Shown piece by piece: positions 34,294-44,490 of a stretch of 64,000 bases of DNA. The notes beneath the pieces were generated by a model that did no database searches, was not told the DNA's origin, and saw nothing but the letters and a program-made list of their open reading frames with translations. Made by a program: the position numbers and the translations under genes. The stretch comes from Rugalucina vietnamica (taxonomy: Eukaryota; Mollusca; Bivalvia; Lucinida; Lucinidae): assembly GCA_964017185.1 (NCBI GenBank), contig OZ024871.1, forward strand, positions 59,261,226 to 59,325,225. Reading direction: 5' to 3'. Position 1 is the first letter of the stretch, and every line of letters starts with the position of its first letter.

Positions 34294-35211
34294 ATATTAA
34301 GTCCATTTGCCCATTTCCTGCAAGTTTTTCCCTACAAATGACATTTTAACACTTTTCCCCATTCAAATGCATGAGCGACCTATGTTGACCTTGCCGTAAA
34401 ATAGGTCAAGGTCATCCCAGAGTCATGATATATATAAACTTTGTAGAGCTCCAGTCACTCATGCTTCACACCAAGTTTCAAAATCATTGGCCTTCTGGTT
34501 CTGGAGAAGAAGATTTTTAAAGGTTTTTTCTATTTATAGCCATGGCGGCCATCTTTGTCATGTGACCTTGACCATTTATATAAACTTGCTTTCCCCCTTC
34601 CCAAGAATGCTCCATATGAATTTTGGCTTTGATTGGCCAAGCGGTTTAAAGGGAGAAGATGTTTTATTATTTTGGAAATATACGTGTATATAGCCCCGGG
34701 GCAGGGGCAGACAACCCCCCAGGGGCTGAAATTTTTCATTAACGTTAATCTTCTGTCCATTTGCCTATTCCCAGTAAGTTTTACCCATTAAATAGCATTT
34801 TACCATTTTTTCCCATTCAAATGCATTGGCGACCTAAGTTGACCTTGCCGTAAAGTAGGTCAAGGTCATCCTAGGGTCATGATTTATGTAAACTATGATG
34901 GGCCCACATCCCCAATGCTACATACCAAGTTTCATGGAAATTGGCCCACTGGTTCTTGAGAAGAAGATTTTTAAAGGTTTTTGCTATTTATAGCCATGGC
35001 GGCCATCTTGGTCATGTGACCTGGACCATTTATATAAACTTTCGTTCCCCCTTCCTAAGGATGCTCCACATGAAGTTTGGCTTTGATTGGCCAAGTGGTT
35101 TCAGAGGAGAAGATCTTTGAAATTGTGGACGACGGACGACGACGGACGGACGCCGGAGCATGGGTATACTATAAGCTCACCTGTGAGCCTTTGGCTCAGG
35201 TGAGCTAATAA

Positions 35212-35972
35212 AAACGTCAGAAGTAATCCAAAATCTACAGTGATGATATAGGCTGATATCAGTCACTAGTGACTTTTGATATCAATGAGATTTGATATCA
35301 GTGAAATTTCATAGCAATGAAAAAAATTGAAAATACCAATTTGATCAAGTTTTGATATATATTGGTTTTCACTGTATTAAAGTATAAAATAAATGCAATT
35401 ATTAAAACCTGATGTCCTATGAAAATTGATTTCATCTGTGTTGGTTGTTCTCTGTTGCCTCTATTGTCTCTGAGAACTAGTACATGTATGTTGATTGTCT
35501 TCTGTAATCAAACAACCTTAAAGTTGGACAAAATTGAAATTCTAGCAAATTTTCGTAATTTTAAGTTTTTGGAACTTGGGAATACTTTTCAATTTTGTTT
35601 TGATTTGGTGCATTTCAAAGAAAAGTAACCAAAGTCTGACTTTTTTCCAAGGAAAATAGTTACTTCCCTTGCTCTTATGCACCAGTCATTTGTAACCACT
35701 GCTCCCCCACCTACAGGGAAGGGTGGGGATTATGACTTTTCAGCTTTCAGTGCCCTGCTTTAAGCCCCACCCCACTCAGAAACAAATGCTGGGGCCCAGC
35801 CTATAGATGCAAAAGTCCAGAGTATCCCACCATGGATTATCCCCCCTGGTTGTACTTTAATAGTAGTGTTGGTTGTCTCTGAATAAGCACTGTGCTAAAT
35901 GCAAATTGAAGTTGCGCATCTTCTGCTGGTGCAGCTGATCTACCCTTCAATTTCACATTCTTTTAATATAGT
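35212..35972. other. No gene seen; ATATCA-rich cluster
   Basis: From 35245 to 35310 the words GATATCA / TGATATCA recur (GCTGATATCAGTCAC, TTTTGATATCAATGAG, TTTGATATCAGTGAA). No ORF is supported; the 69-aa ORF at 35419-35628 has no recognisable motif. Confidence 0.4.
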
Positions 35973-36197
35973 TGAGCCATGTCATAAGAAAACCAACAAT
36001 GTGGCTTTTTAACATGTCCAACACAAACCGAGCTGTACAAGCACAGAAGATGGCTAGAGGCTGGAAATTTTTCAATTTAGAAAGCAAAGGAAGTGTACTA
36101 TTAAAGGGGCTGATCAGCTTTGCAATTACTATGAAGCTGGTCTGCACCTTTGTTTTTGCATATATGCAAAATGTTGGTTTTATCATGACACAGCTCA
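35973..36197. mobile_element. Palindromic MITE, family M (copy 3)
   Basis: The ends are GAGCCATGTCATAAGAAAAC / complement near 36175-36197. The inner AACCAACAAT, ACACAAACCGAGCTGTACA and GGCTGATCAGCTTTGC blocks match the copy at 43608. The ORFs of 76-81 codons on both strands here are MITE sequence. Confidence 0.75.
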
Positions 36198-36877
36198 TTT
36201 AAATTAAACAGCAGTCATATAAATGCATGTATCGAACAGAGAAAAAGAGAAATCTTTGTTACATGTATATGTATTATAACCACCATGCATCTATATTATT
36301 TTTCAGAATCTTGTGCCATGCAGGACAGAGAAAAATATCAAGTGGAATCCAAAGTCCATGATTTTAAAGACCAAATCTGTGAAAGACAGTAAAATTGTGA
36401 CTTGCCAGGATTAATGTTATAATAAACAATGGTGAGGAAATTCGTGGATGGACGTTTAAAGGTCAAAGAGTACATGCCCACATTGTACACAACTACTTTT
36501 AGTGTACTAAGATTACATGTAGGATTAAACAGCGGATTCTCAGTCAGTTGTGGACTCTGTGAAAGACATCTCAGTTCTCGAGCAGGTCTGTCAGTAGCAT
36601 GAAAGTGATGTTTTATGGACAGATGAGGCAAGAAAATGAAAAGTATTTACTGTTCATGTAATGCATTCAGGATGATCATCAAATATAATGAAATATTGTC
36701 TTTTAAACATTAAATCTGTGTCTCTTATTTCTTTCTAAGTTACACAGCGCTGCATGTACAAGAAATGGTGTTTGATTCATTTTCCCATCTCTGTTTTTGG
36801 AGTGAGACTTTTGTTCTGATTGTGCCATTTCATCATCATTCACATGGCTTTAATCAAGCCTTGATATTTTAGATTTA
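36198..36877. other. No gene seen
   Basis: AT-rich unique-looking sequence. The minus-strand 97-codon ORF (36338-36631) has no motif that I recognise. Confidence 0.35.
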
Positions 36878-37211
36878 CCGTATTCGTTCTTATTACTGCA
36901 CATGTTCCAATAAGCGCACACCCTCTCCGTTTCCGAAAAATATGTGCGTAAGCGCACACTGCTCTGTTAGCATATTTATTTACACATTTATATTGTATTA
37001 ACGACATTAAAGCATAACCTTAAATGATCAAACGTTATTTTGTAATGACTGGTACACTTTAAATGACATTGTCAATGTTATTTTCGACAGGACTTTATCA
37101 TCAATTTTTGTGTTCTGGTCATTCCTAGTGTGCGCTAATTAGACAGTATTTTGTAACTTTAAGCTATTTTGAAAAATTAAGCGCACAGTGTGCTAATTAG
37201 AACAAATACGG
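36878..37211. mobile_element. TA-flanked MITE with CCGTATTYGTTCT ends
   Basis: 334 bp. The left end CCGTATTCGTTCTTATTA and the right end AATTAGAACAAATACGG are inverse. TA is present on both sides (36876-36877 and 37212-37213). Subterminal GCGCACA words face TGTGCGC words. It fits a mariner-type non-autonomous element; no ORF. Confidence 0.75.
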
Positions 37212-37699
37212 TAGAATGTTTTTGTTTGTTTTGTGTCTAAATGTCCCAGAAAATGCCATCATCATGTTGAGACATCCCAGTAAACAGCTATGATTATGTT
37301 GGGACATGGCCGGAAGTTTTTATGGGACTTCTACTGAGAAAAATTTCTGGTTTATATGTTGCAGGGCTGTTTTACTTCAATAACTTTCCTTTGTGGGTTG
37401 ATTTAACCACTAAGCTACTCAGTCGGTCAGCAACACTCTTGGCAAGCATTAAGTGCTTTCTCAGTTGTCACAGCCCAGTTGGTGGGACAAAAACAAAATG
37501 TATATAAAAAAAAGTAAGCAATGGCAAGGAACCAATGCATGTTAATAACAGTTATATGTATATCAGAAGTTCCAACAGACAATTTTATTTTAAAGAAAAT
37601 CCACATGGTAATGGGGTACACAATGAATACATTGTATACCCGTGATCGGTTGTCTCTTTGGCCATCTACAATTTATATAAAGACATTTAATTCTCCGAA
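37212..37699. other. No gene seen
   Basis: Unrecognised sequence. ORFs of 61-89 codons do not carry motifs and overlap on both strands. Confidence 0.35.
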
Positions 37700-39190
37700 A
37701 CAGTTATGCAGACGAAGCTGCCATTTTGTCTCTAGGATTTACACCCGAAAAAGATTTTGCAAAGCTGTGACATGTTACCTCGGATCTTAATGATGAAAGT
37801 GTGAATATAAAAAAGATTTTCAAACTTTTGTCCAGCATGGGTGTCAAAACTGGAGAAAGTCTTATATTCCTGGAAAAAAAAGGATTCAGATGGAACACAT
37901 TCTACAAATTATTTTTGTTTTAATTTTTAGTTTTCTGTCAATTTGATGCTAGAAAGTAATATTTTCTGAAATAGATAAATTGTGATTTTTTTTTTTTTTT
38001 TTCAAGTGTCATAAGCCAGAATCTTTTCCATGAAGCCGTCATTTTGTCTCCAAGGATTTACAGTCTCCAAAAGTTTTTTTGCAAAGCCGCAACCTGTCAT
38101 CTAAGGCCTGAATACAAAGGAGAAATTCCAAATTTTTGTCTGGCATATGTGCCAAAACTGGAGAAAGTCTTACATTCCTGAAATAAACCTGGCAAGCTGT
38201 CACTCTGATTTTGGTTGCCTTTTAAAGAGAACAGACAGTTTGCTTTTCTGAAAAAAATAAATAAAAAAAAAAAAAAAATGTCATCACATTCTAAAATAAA
38301 AACTTGCTTCTACATTTTTTATTGCCTAGAATAAATATTTTAGTGAAGATATTTGCTTCTGATTTTAAGCAATTTTCATAGTGTCATGTCAAGAAGCCAC
38401 CATTTTGTCTCCAGTCCTTGAAAGTTTTTTGCAAAGCCACAATGTGCCATCACAGATTTTGATGAAAAAGCCTGAATACAAGGCAGAAATTCCAAATTTT
38501 TGTCTGGCATAGTTGCCAAAGTTGGAGAATGTCTTATATTCCTGATATTAGCAATTTAAAATCAGCCTAGGCAGGCTGTCACACAGTTTTTGGTTGCATT
38601 TCAGAGACAATGTGTGATTTTCTGAAATAAATAAAAGGTGTCACCTTATTCTAATAGAAAAACTGGTTTCTGCACTATTTTTGCTTTTGATAAATGTATT
38701 GGTAAAGATTTGATTTTGATTTCTTGCAATTTAAGCACCATTTATAAAGTGCCATAAGCCACTGCATTCTTGTCAGGAAGCCGCCATCTTGTCTCCAATG
38801 ATTTTCAGTCCCAAAAAGTTATTTTGCAAAGCCACATGTCATCACAGATTTTGATGAAAAAGCCTGAATACAAAGAAGAAATTCCAAATTTTTGTCTGGC
38901 ATAGGTGCCAAAGCTGGAGAAAGTCTTGTATTCCTAGTATTAGCAATTTAAAATCAGCCTAGGCAGGCTGTCACACAGGTTTTTGGTTGCATTTCAGAAT
39001 TGTGTGATTTCTGAAATAAATAAAAGGTGACACCTTATTCTAATAGCAAAACTGGTTTCTGCACTATTTTTGCTTATGACAAATGTACTGTTAAAGATTT
39101 GATTATGATTTCTTGCAATTTAAGCACCATTTATAAAGTGTCATAAGCAACTGCATTCTTGTCAAGAAACCGCCATCTTGTCTCCAATGA
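37700..39190 (+). repeat. Tandem repeat, 320-390-bp unit, ~4 copies
   Basis: The phrase GCC.TYTTGTCTC recurs at about 37721, 38038, 38399, 38783 and 39171 (steps 317, 361, 384, 388). Each time it is followed by ATTT.CAGTC, TTGCAAAGCC, GATGAAAA.GCCTGAATACAA, AAATTCCAAATTTTTGTCTG, GCCAAA.CTGGAGAA.GTCTT, and in the last three by CAGGCTGTCAC and a TTTCTGCACTATTTTTGCTT block. Copies are more similar to the right, suggesting growth at that side. No pearl-type hairpin or microsatellite was found, and no coding function. Confidence 0.7.
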
Positions 39191-39424
39191 TATGTATTTG
39201 TTATGATACGATGTGTGTGGTAAGATGGTCTTGCTTCCGTATAAAATTTACAAAATGTAACAATACATTGTCTGGTACATATAAAATACAAGAGAACATG
39301 TACGATTTTGTGGTTTTCACTGTCAAGATTGATTTAGAAGTCAACAATTCTATAAAATCAAAACTTTTCATTCTCTATTCACGCTATAATTTATAACTCA
39401 TATTCGCTGTACAAACTATTTTAA

Positions 39425-39612
39425 TTAAGATTAATTTCTGACGAAGCCGTTTAGATATTATTCGCAACCAAAGATCCCTTGTGGAAAAAGGCATGGGATC
39501 GACAATGCCGGAGGAAGATTACATATGGACATGGCGAACGCATGAGGATGATAACGTTTGCAGAGAATGCTGATTCAAAACAAAAAATAGTTTTTATTCT
39601 ACTTTGTCGTTG
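39425..39612 (+). other. Possible decayed exon, identity unknown
   Basis: Two overlapping frames both look protein-like for 40-50 codons. One (39438-39573) reads ...RSLVEKGMGSTMPEEDYIW then TWRTHEDDNVCREC and stop. The other (about 39444-39610) reads DPLWKKAWDRQCRRK then GERMRMITFAENAD. A GTTTAG acceptor-like site precedes both at 39442. The frames cannot both be coding and neither is identified; it could be chance. Confidence 0.2.
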
Positions 39613-40143
39613 AAATCCTTGTCACGATCATTGAATTGATTTTATAACTGTCAAGCATATTTTCATAACTGTTCACAATATCTAATGTTATTTCAGAGCA
39701 CTAAAACAGCTATAATTCCTAATTAGCGTCGTGGACTTGCGGCATATATTTATAAAGATGAATTACATTGTATACGCATGTACCGATTGGTCAAATATAT
39801 TCATTTCATTTAAAGCGGTAAATCTGTGATGCATAGAACTTATAACCATAATCAAGTCTTTGGTAAGTATGGAGATAGTAAAAAATTCCAAGGACAGCTA
39901 CAAATACATATCATTATAGGGTCCTGCCAAATTTCGAACAGATTCCTGTTTTCTGCAGAAATAAAGATCTGATCTAAGACCAGAGGACCAATGGTCCTGT
40001 AAACGCTCACCTGAGTCTGCTGCATATACCAATAAACATGTTTCAACCTATGGAAACGGTGTATTAGAAAAACGGTGAATCAACGGGGGTTAATCGGAAA
40101 AATGTGAAGCATCGGGCGATGTGTCGGTGAGACATCGGGATTT

Positions 40144-41059
40144 GCACTAGATAAAAGGTATGTTGTTTGTTTACTTCTATTTTGAAGCAAAAGCTAAAAA
40201 TACTGCAGAAAATAAAAACAAATCGAACACTTGCAGGAGCTGTAAGGGTCTTTGATGCAGCCCCGGAAACCCTAAAATTGTTGAAAATGTATTTTGTTTA
40301 ATCGCCACAGTGCGCCCCATTTTACTACTCAAACATTTCAGTTGACTTTCGGTTGTATTTTTTTTTTTATTTTTTATGCTTACATCGAATTGCGAATGTA
40401 AACAACCTTAATTCAGATTGGTAAATATAGAAAAGAAAGCTCCTGATTATCAACCTTCAGAAAATTTGTAAAAAAAGACTGGGAAAATCGAGATTCAGCC
40501 GGGTGATTGATTATTTAGTGAAACTCCGGGCAAGTTGTGTGTGTCGCCGGGGAGCAACCAAATTTTGATGGAATAAAACTTTATTTTCTTAATTCTAGCC
40601 AGTACATGATTGTTGTTTTTTAACTTTTAGTTTGAGTGGGATCATATCTATCCCAATTACGGATGCTATAAACACACGTTAATCACCGGCAGTGATGAGA
40701 ACTCGGACGTTCCTCGTCCGCAGCGTCCGTCATATCGCACTGTTCGCATATATATAGTTTTTTTTTTCGCTGGTTAAATGAAGCTGAAGCAAATGAAAAC
40801 GTGTAAGAAATAATTGGAAAAGATACTGTCTCCAATTCTTTAATTTCTTCGGTTGCCGATTTGAAGACTGGGAAAATTATAACAGTAAACGCAGGTCCAA
40901 TCTTTGGAAATAACATGGAACAGTATCTATTGGGGTAGCTTCTTTCCCAAAATTATCAGGGCCTGAAATGCCCCCTCTGATGTCTACCGCTGAGGTGCCA
41001 GATGATTGCGTGTCGAAGCTTAACGTTTCTTGTGCGATCTAGGGACAAAGATACCACAG
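40144..41059. other. Left arm and interior of the 10.8-kb element; no gene supported
   Basis: Contains the diverged inner part of the inverted repeat up to about 40545. The minus-strand ORF at 40683-40916 (77 codons) is unidentified. The sequence at about 40965-41050 (GATGATTGCGTGTCGAAGCT..TTGTGCGATCTAGGG) resembles 60295-60345 and is probably the start of the SINE family. Confidence 0.4.
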
Positions 41060-41350
41060 TCACAGCCCCCGCTAGAGCGCGGTAGCTGAAGCGGTAGAGC
41101 GTCAGACTGTCACTCTGGAGCGAGAGGTCATGGGTTCGATCCCCACGAGCGCCATGTAGGGTTCGAGCCCCGCACGGGTCACATGTGGGACAAGTCAAGT
41201 TCTGCTTGCAGGGGTGTCAGGTGCTTTTTCCGGGAGTACTCCTATTTTCGCCCCACCTACTGATTTGTTAATGAGTGAAATAATTGGCTTTTAAGGCACG
41301 TAAAACTTAATCAAAAATAATAATAATAATAATAATTATAATAATAATAA
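41060..41350 (+). mobile_element. tRNA-derived SINE
   Basis: The head (about 41077-41153) has a box A-like GGTAGCTGAAGCGGTAGAGC and a box B GGGTTCGATCCCC. Between them CAGACTGTCACTCTG makes an anticodon arm with GTC, suggesting descent from tRNA-Asp. The acceptor arms do not pair, so it is not a working tRNA. A tail (GTCAGGTGCTTTTTC, TTCGCCCCACCTACTG, GGCACGTAAAACTTA) leads into an AAT-rich microsatellite (41308-41351). A second AAT tract lies at 41600-41632. Confidence 0.7.
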
Positions 41351-41948
41351 TGTATGTATGTATATCTTTATTTCCTCCGCGAATACGAAGATTAACATGT
41401 ACAAAGTAACATCAAAGCAGATACAAGCATTTCATTACATCAACACAAAAAAGCATAAACAAGCAAAAAAAGCAAACAGTCAAGCAGCACAAAACACCAT
41501 ATATGGCAGCAATGCCGGCAAGATGCATTGATCATGTAATGATCTTTATAGGAGGAGAGATGAAATGAATCTCACACTGATCGACAAGAATCATTGTACT
41601 AATAATAATAATAACAATATCAATAATAATAACTGATTCGTAAAACATGACATTTCGACAGGTTCCCAAGTTTGATTAGCTTTACAATATACCGGGACAA
41701 TGCATACCTGACGGTATTAATTGATGTTAACTTTAGGTTCGGTCTCCTTTTGTTGCTCAGTTCACACGACTGGACATTTATTTTCTCATGGTAAAAATGA
41801 GGATTTTCGACATCACTATCCGAGTAACACAAGTATAAGCGTTTCCAAAACGCTTGCGATCTCTCAGCACTAATTTCACTGTATGACCACGTATAAATCA
41901 ACGGCGATAACCACAGACCGAAAAGACTCTGACAGCTCTGTTCAACGT

Positions 41949-42014
41949 TAGTCTGGTACCCGACTCCTTCATTATCATTCTCGGTTGCCGGTTTGACGAC
42001 GGGAACCAGGCTAG
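41949..42014. mobile_element. Short palindromic element (short form of 60608-60768)
   Basis: The ends TAGTCTGGTACCCG and CGGGAACCAGGCTA are inverse. The inner ACTCCTTCATTATCATTCTC and CCGGTTTGACGACGGGAACC match the 60608-60768 copy, which has about 95 additional bases in the middle. No ORF of its own. Confidence 0.6.
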
Positions 42015-42148
42015 GTTCAACGTGAGCTTTCATACCCGAGCCGGCATGCGCTATTTAGTGTAACCCAATCGAAGCTGCCTTGTCCAATCAAGTACGACCG
42101 GAAGTGTGGTCGATTCACAACAAGATTCCAGCCCTGTTCAATTATATA

Positions 42149-42191
42149 TGCGATCTCGCCACGGATGCGCTCTCGCCGTGGCGAGATCGCA
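42149..42191. repeat. Perfect 16-bp hairpin
   Basis: TGCGATCTCGCCACGG (42149-42164) is the exact inverse of CCGTGGCGAGATCGCA (42176-42191), with an 11-base loop. It is GC-rich in an AT-rich setting. Function unknown; it could be the remains of a small element. Confidence 0.7.
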
Positions 42192-42196
42192 AAAAG

Positions 42197-42334
42197 TAAC
42201 TCGAGTAACAAGGCCAAACAGCACGAGTTACAGTAATACGCATACGTATCTACGTCATGTGCTTGCGTATAACTGTAACTCTCACTTAACTCGTGTCAGC
42301 ATTCAATGTTACTCAAGTTACTTGTGTTACTCGG
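42197..42334. mobile_element. Small MITE with GTAACTCGAGTAAC ends
   Basis: The left half (GTAACTCGAGTAACAAGG, AACAGCACGAGTTACAG, AATACGCA) is roughly the inverse of the right half (TGCGTATAACTGTAACTC, TAACTCGTGTCAGC, AAGTTACTTGTGTTACTCGG). About 138 bp with no ORF. The target duplication is unclear. Confidence 0.55.
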
Positions 42335-42831
42335 AGTGCTGAATGCAAATGGTGATTTTATCAGGAATAGTGATAGTTCTTTCCATATTTTTGTATATGC
42401 AGTTGGAACATCAGACACAGATTAATTTGTGCCCAAATATGCACTTTTAGAGGTCTCGGCAAATTGCTTAAATCAGCCATTTTCAAGTTAATTGATTCCC
42501 GGTTTGCTTCAGTTTCCATTCACTGTGGAATAGCCTCCACATGGTGCACTAGGTCACTCACTATAACAACAAAGAGAAAAATGATTTTGAAAGATCGAAA
42601 AAATGTCCACCAAAACTATCCTATGTTGCACCCCTTGATATTGCCATAATAATTAAGTACTGTGTGAGATTTGCCATCTCTTGTGTAAATAGAATAACAA
42701 AAGTTACATTTTTGCCAAACACAAATTACAATACATGTACTGGATTTCCCATTTTCGTTGGATATTCAGACTTGAAGGTAAAATTATATATGTATACTTT
42801 TTTGTTTTGTTTTTTACTTCATTGATCATAA

Positions 42832-44238
42832 TAGGGCTGTCACACATTCGCGTATCGACTCACGTATCTACGGCGTATCGAGATACGAAAGGTACGTCAC
42901 ACGTACGTCGTTAGATACGTGGGCATACGTAGCTCATACTCTTCGATACGTAGCTCATACTCCTCATACGCCGAGGTGCTACGTTTTTTATGTGTGCACT
43001 TAAAAATTCGTAGCACGTACGTAGCAGGTCCGATACGCCGTACATACGTCACACATACGTGGTACATACGAAAGCAAAGTGGCAGGTACGTCGTAGATAC
43101 GTAGCTCATACTCCTGATACGCCACACTTACGTAGCGGTTAGAATGCCACGTAACCGTACAGCGTACCTTTCGTATCTGCTACGTATGTGTGGCGTATCC
43201 TCGAATGTCTTTTCGTATCTTCGGCAGGGACGTACGTGTGGCGTATCTCGCGTATCAATGGCGTATGTGCTACGTATGTGCTACGTTCGTTTCGCTACTG
43301 TGGAGTTTGTGTGACGTATTAGGAGTATTAGGAATATTTTGTGGCGTTCCAAGAGAATCTTAATGCTTCTATATGTATGTATTCGTTTTTCCGAAGTCAT
43401 GGATCAAATGTTTCTCACGGTTCGGGGTGTCGTGCAGGTTTCTTTCATGGCTACGCTTGGTGTGGCCTCCGTCTTTGTTCATGTGATCTTACGACCAGGA
43501 TGGAGAGCTTGAAGATGTCCCCCCCACCAACACCACCACCACCTCGTTTTTTTTCGGTGTTAATCTAGATTATCTAGATTTCTCCGGTGGCATCTTCGAC
43601 CTCTTTTATAAGCCTGTGCGTGAGAAAACCAACAATTTGGGTTCCAACCAGGTCTGACACAAACCGGACTGTACAGTCTCAGAAGATGGTAAGAGGCTGG
43701 AAGTTTTGGATTTAGAAAGTAGAGGAATTGTACTATCCATGTAGAAAAAACAAAGGCACTGATCAGCTCCGCAGTTAATGCGAAGCTGATCGGCGCCTTT
43801 GTTTTTGCCTATGCAGATTGTTGGATTTTTCCATGCGGTGGCTCATATTTGATAACTATAATGTGCGAATTGCATGAGCAAAGTGAACACAACCGTTTGT
43901 TCTCATAGGTATCAAAAAGCAATTGGTACAGAACAGATACGCCGCAGATAAGAATGGAACGCAGTACATACGCCGTAGATACGTCACGCGTACACTTCAT
44001 ACGCCATACATACGTCACACGTACGTAGCACATACGCATTGATACGCCGTACATACGAAAGTGAAATTCCATACGAATGCAGATACGTCACGGATACGCC
44101 ACGGGAACGTAGCAGGAACGTCACACGTACGTGGTACATACGTCTCTCGAGCAAAATACGGCTCAGACCTCGGCGTATCGACATTTTCATAGATACGTGA
44201 GCGATACGCCGCTGATACGTGAATGTGTGACAGAGCTA
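42832..44238. mobile_element. 1.4-kb Harbinger-like TIR element with CGTATC/TACGTA arrays
   Basis: The ends are TAGGGCTGTCACACATTC and the inverse TAGCTCTGTCACACATTC, flanked by TAA on both sides (42829-42831 and 44239-44241). A 3-bp TAA duplication fits PIF/Harbinger. Both arms (42832-43320 and about 43930-44238) consist of dense imperfect words CGTATC, GATACG, TACGTA and ACGTACG. The two arms are inverse in trend. The middle holds unrelated sequence and a family M MITE (43608-43846). The minus-strand ORFs (76, 87 and 68 codons) translate the array. No transposase is present. Confidence 0.75.
43608..43846. mobile_element. Palindromic MITE, family M (copy 4)
   Basis: AAGCCTGTGCGTGAGAAAAC at the left end, CATGCGGTGGCTCAT at the right. 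The middle has ACACAAACCGGACTGTACAG, GAAGATGG.AAGAGGCTGGAA and GATCAGCTCCGCAGTTAATG, matching the other copies. It lies within the Harbinger-like element, so it inserted later. Confidence 0.75.
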
Positions 44239-44490
44239 TAAGTATGATGAATTCAGTTTAATTGGCTAGCATGCATTATTTTCGATTTGCCGTATCAACC
44301 AGAACATTAGCATACATATAACTTTTTTTAATCACGGAAACAGCTCCGTAAAAAGGAACGTATCGTAATCTATAGTTTACTTCTTTGACTCTGTTACCTG
44401 GGTCCAGTTGTTCAAAATTGCCGACTGCATAGTTAACAATTTGTACAAAATTCAAACATAACTAGAATTTGTTTTCTATGTGAAAACTGA

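Larger units (their letters stand above)
20083..35211 (+). mobile_element. Pearl-like element split by an LTR retrotransposon
   Basis: The 5' signature is CAGAGGACCAATGGTCCTGT and CGCTCACCTGA (20083-20115). Core units follow to 20689, where the sequence is ...CAGAATCATCAATAT. After the retrotransposon the same core resumes at 34294 (ATATTAAGTCCATTTGCCCA) and runs to the GACGGACGACGACGG microsatellite (35127-35152) and the hairpin CTCACCTGTGAGCC / GGCTCAGGTGAG (35176-35204). Related uninterrupted units at 51406, 51857 and 52312 read CAGAATCATTAATATTCAGTCCTACTG..., which is the unoccupied site. Original length was about 1.5 kb. It encodes no protein. Confidence 0.85.
41620..42217 (-). other. 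Hypothetical minus-strand ORFs, unidentified
   Basis: Two overlapping minus-strand frames (41620-42033, 137 codons; 42017-42217, 66 codons). The first reads EPSLVPVVKPATENDNEGVG near its start, and part of that is encoded by a MITE-like palindrome (41949-42014). No domain is recognised. They may belong to the 10.8-kb element or be incidental. Low confidence that either is expressed. Confidence 0.25.

Noticed and set aside
41077..41153. A tRNA-Asp gene
   Set aside because: Box A, box B and a GTC anticodon arm are present, but the acceptor arms do not pair and the segment continues into a SINE tail and AAT microsatellite.
41620..42033. A host gene or transposase on the minus strand (137 codons)
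   Set aside because: No domain or motif is recognisable, part of it is encoded by a palindromic MITE, and there is no codon or splice support. It is listed only as a hypothetical ORF.
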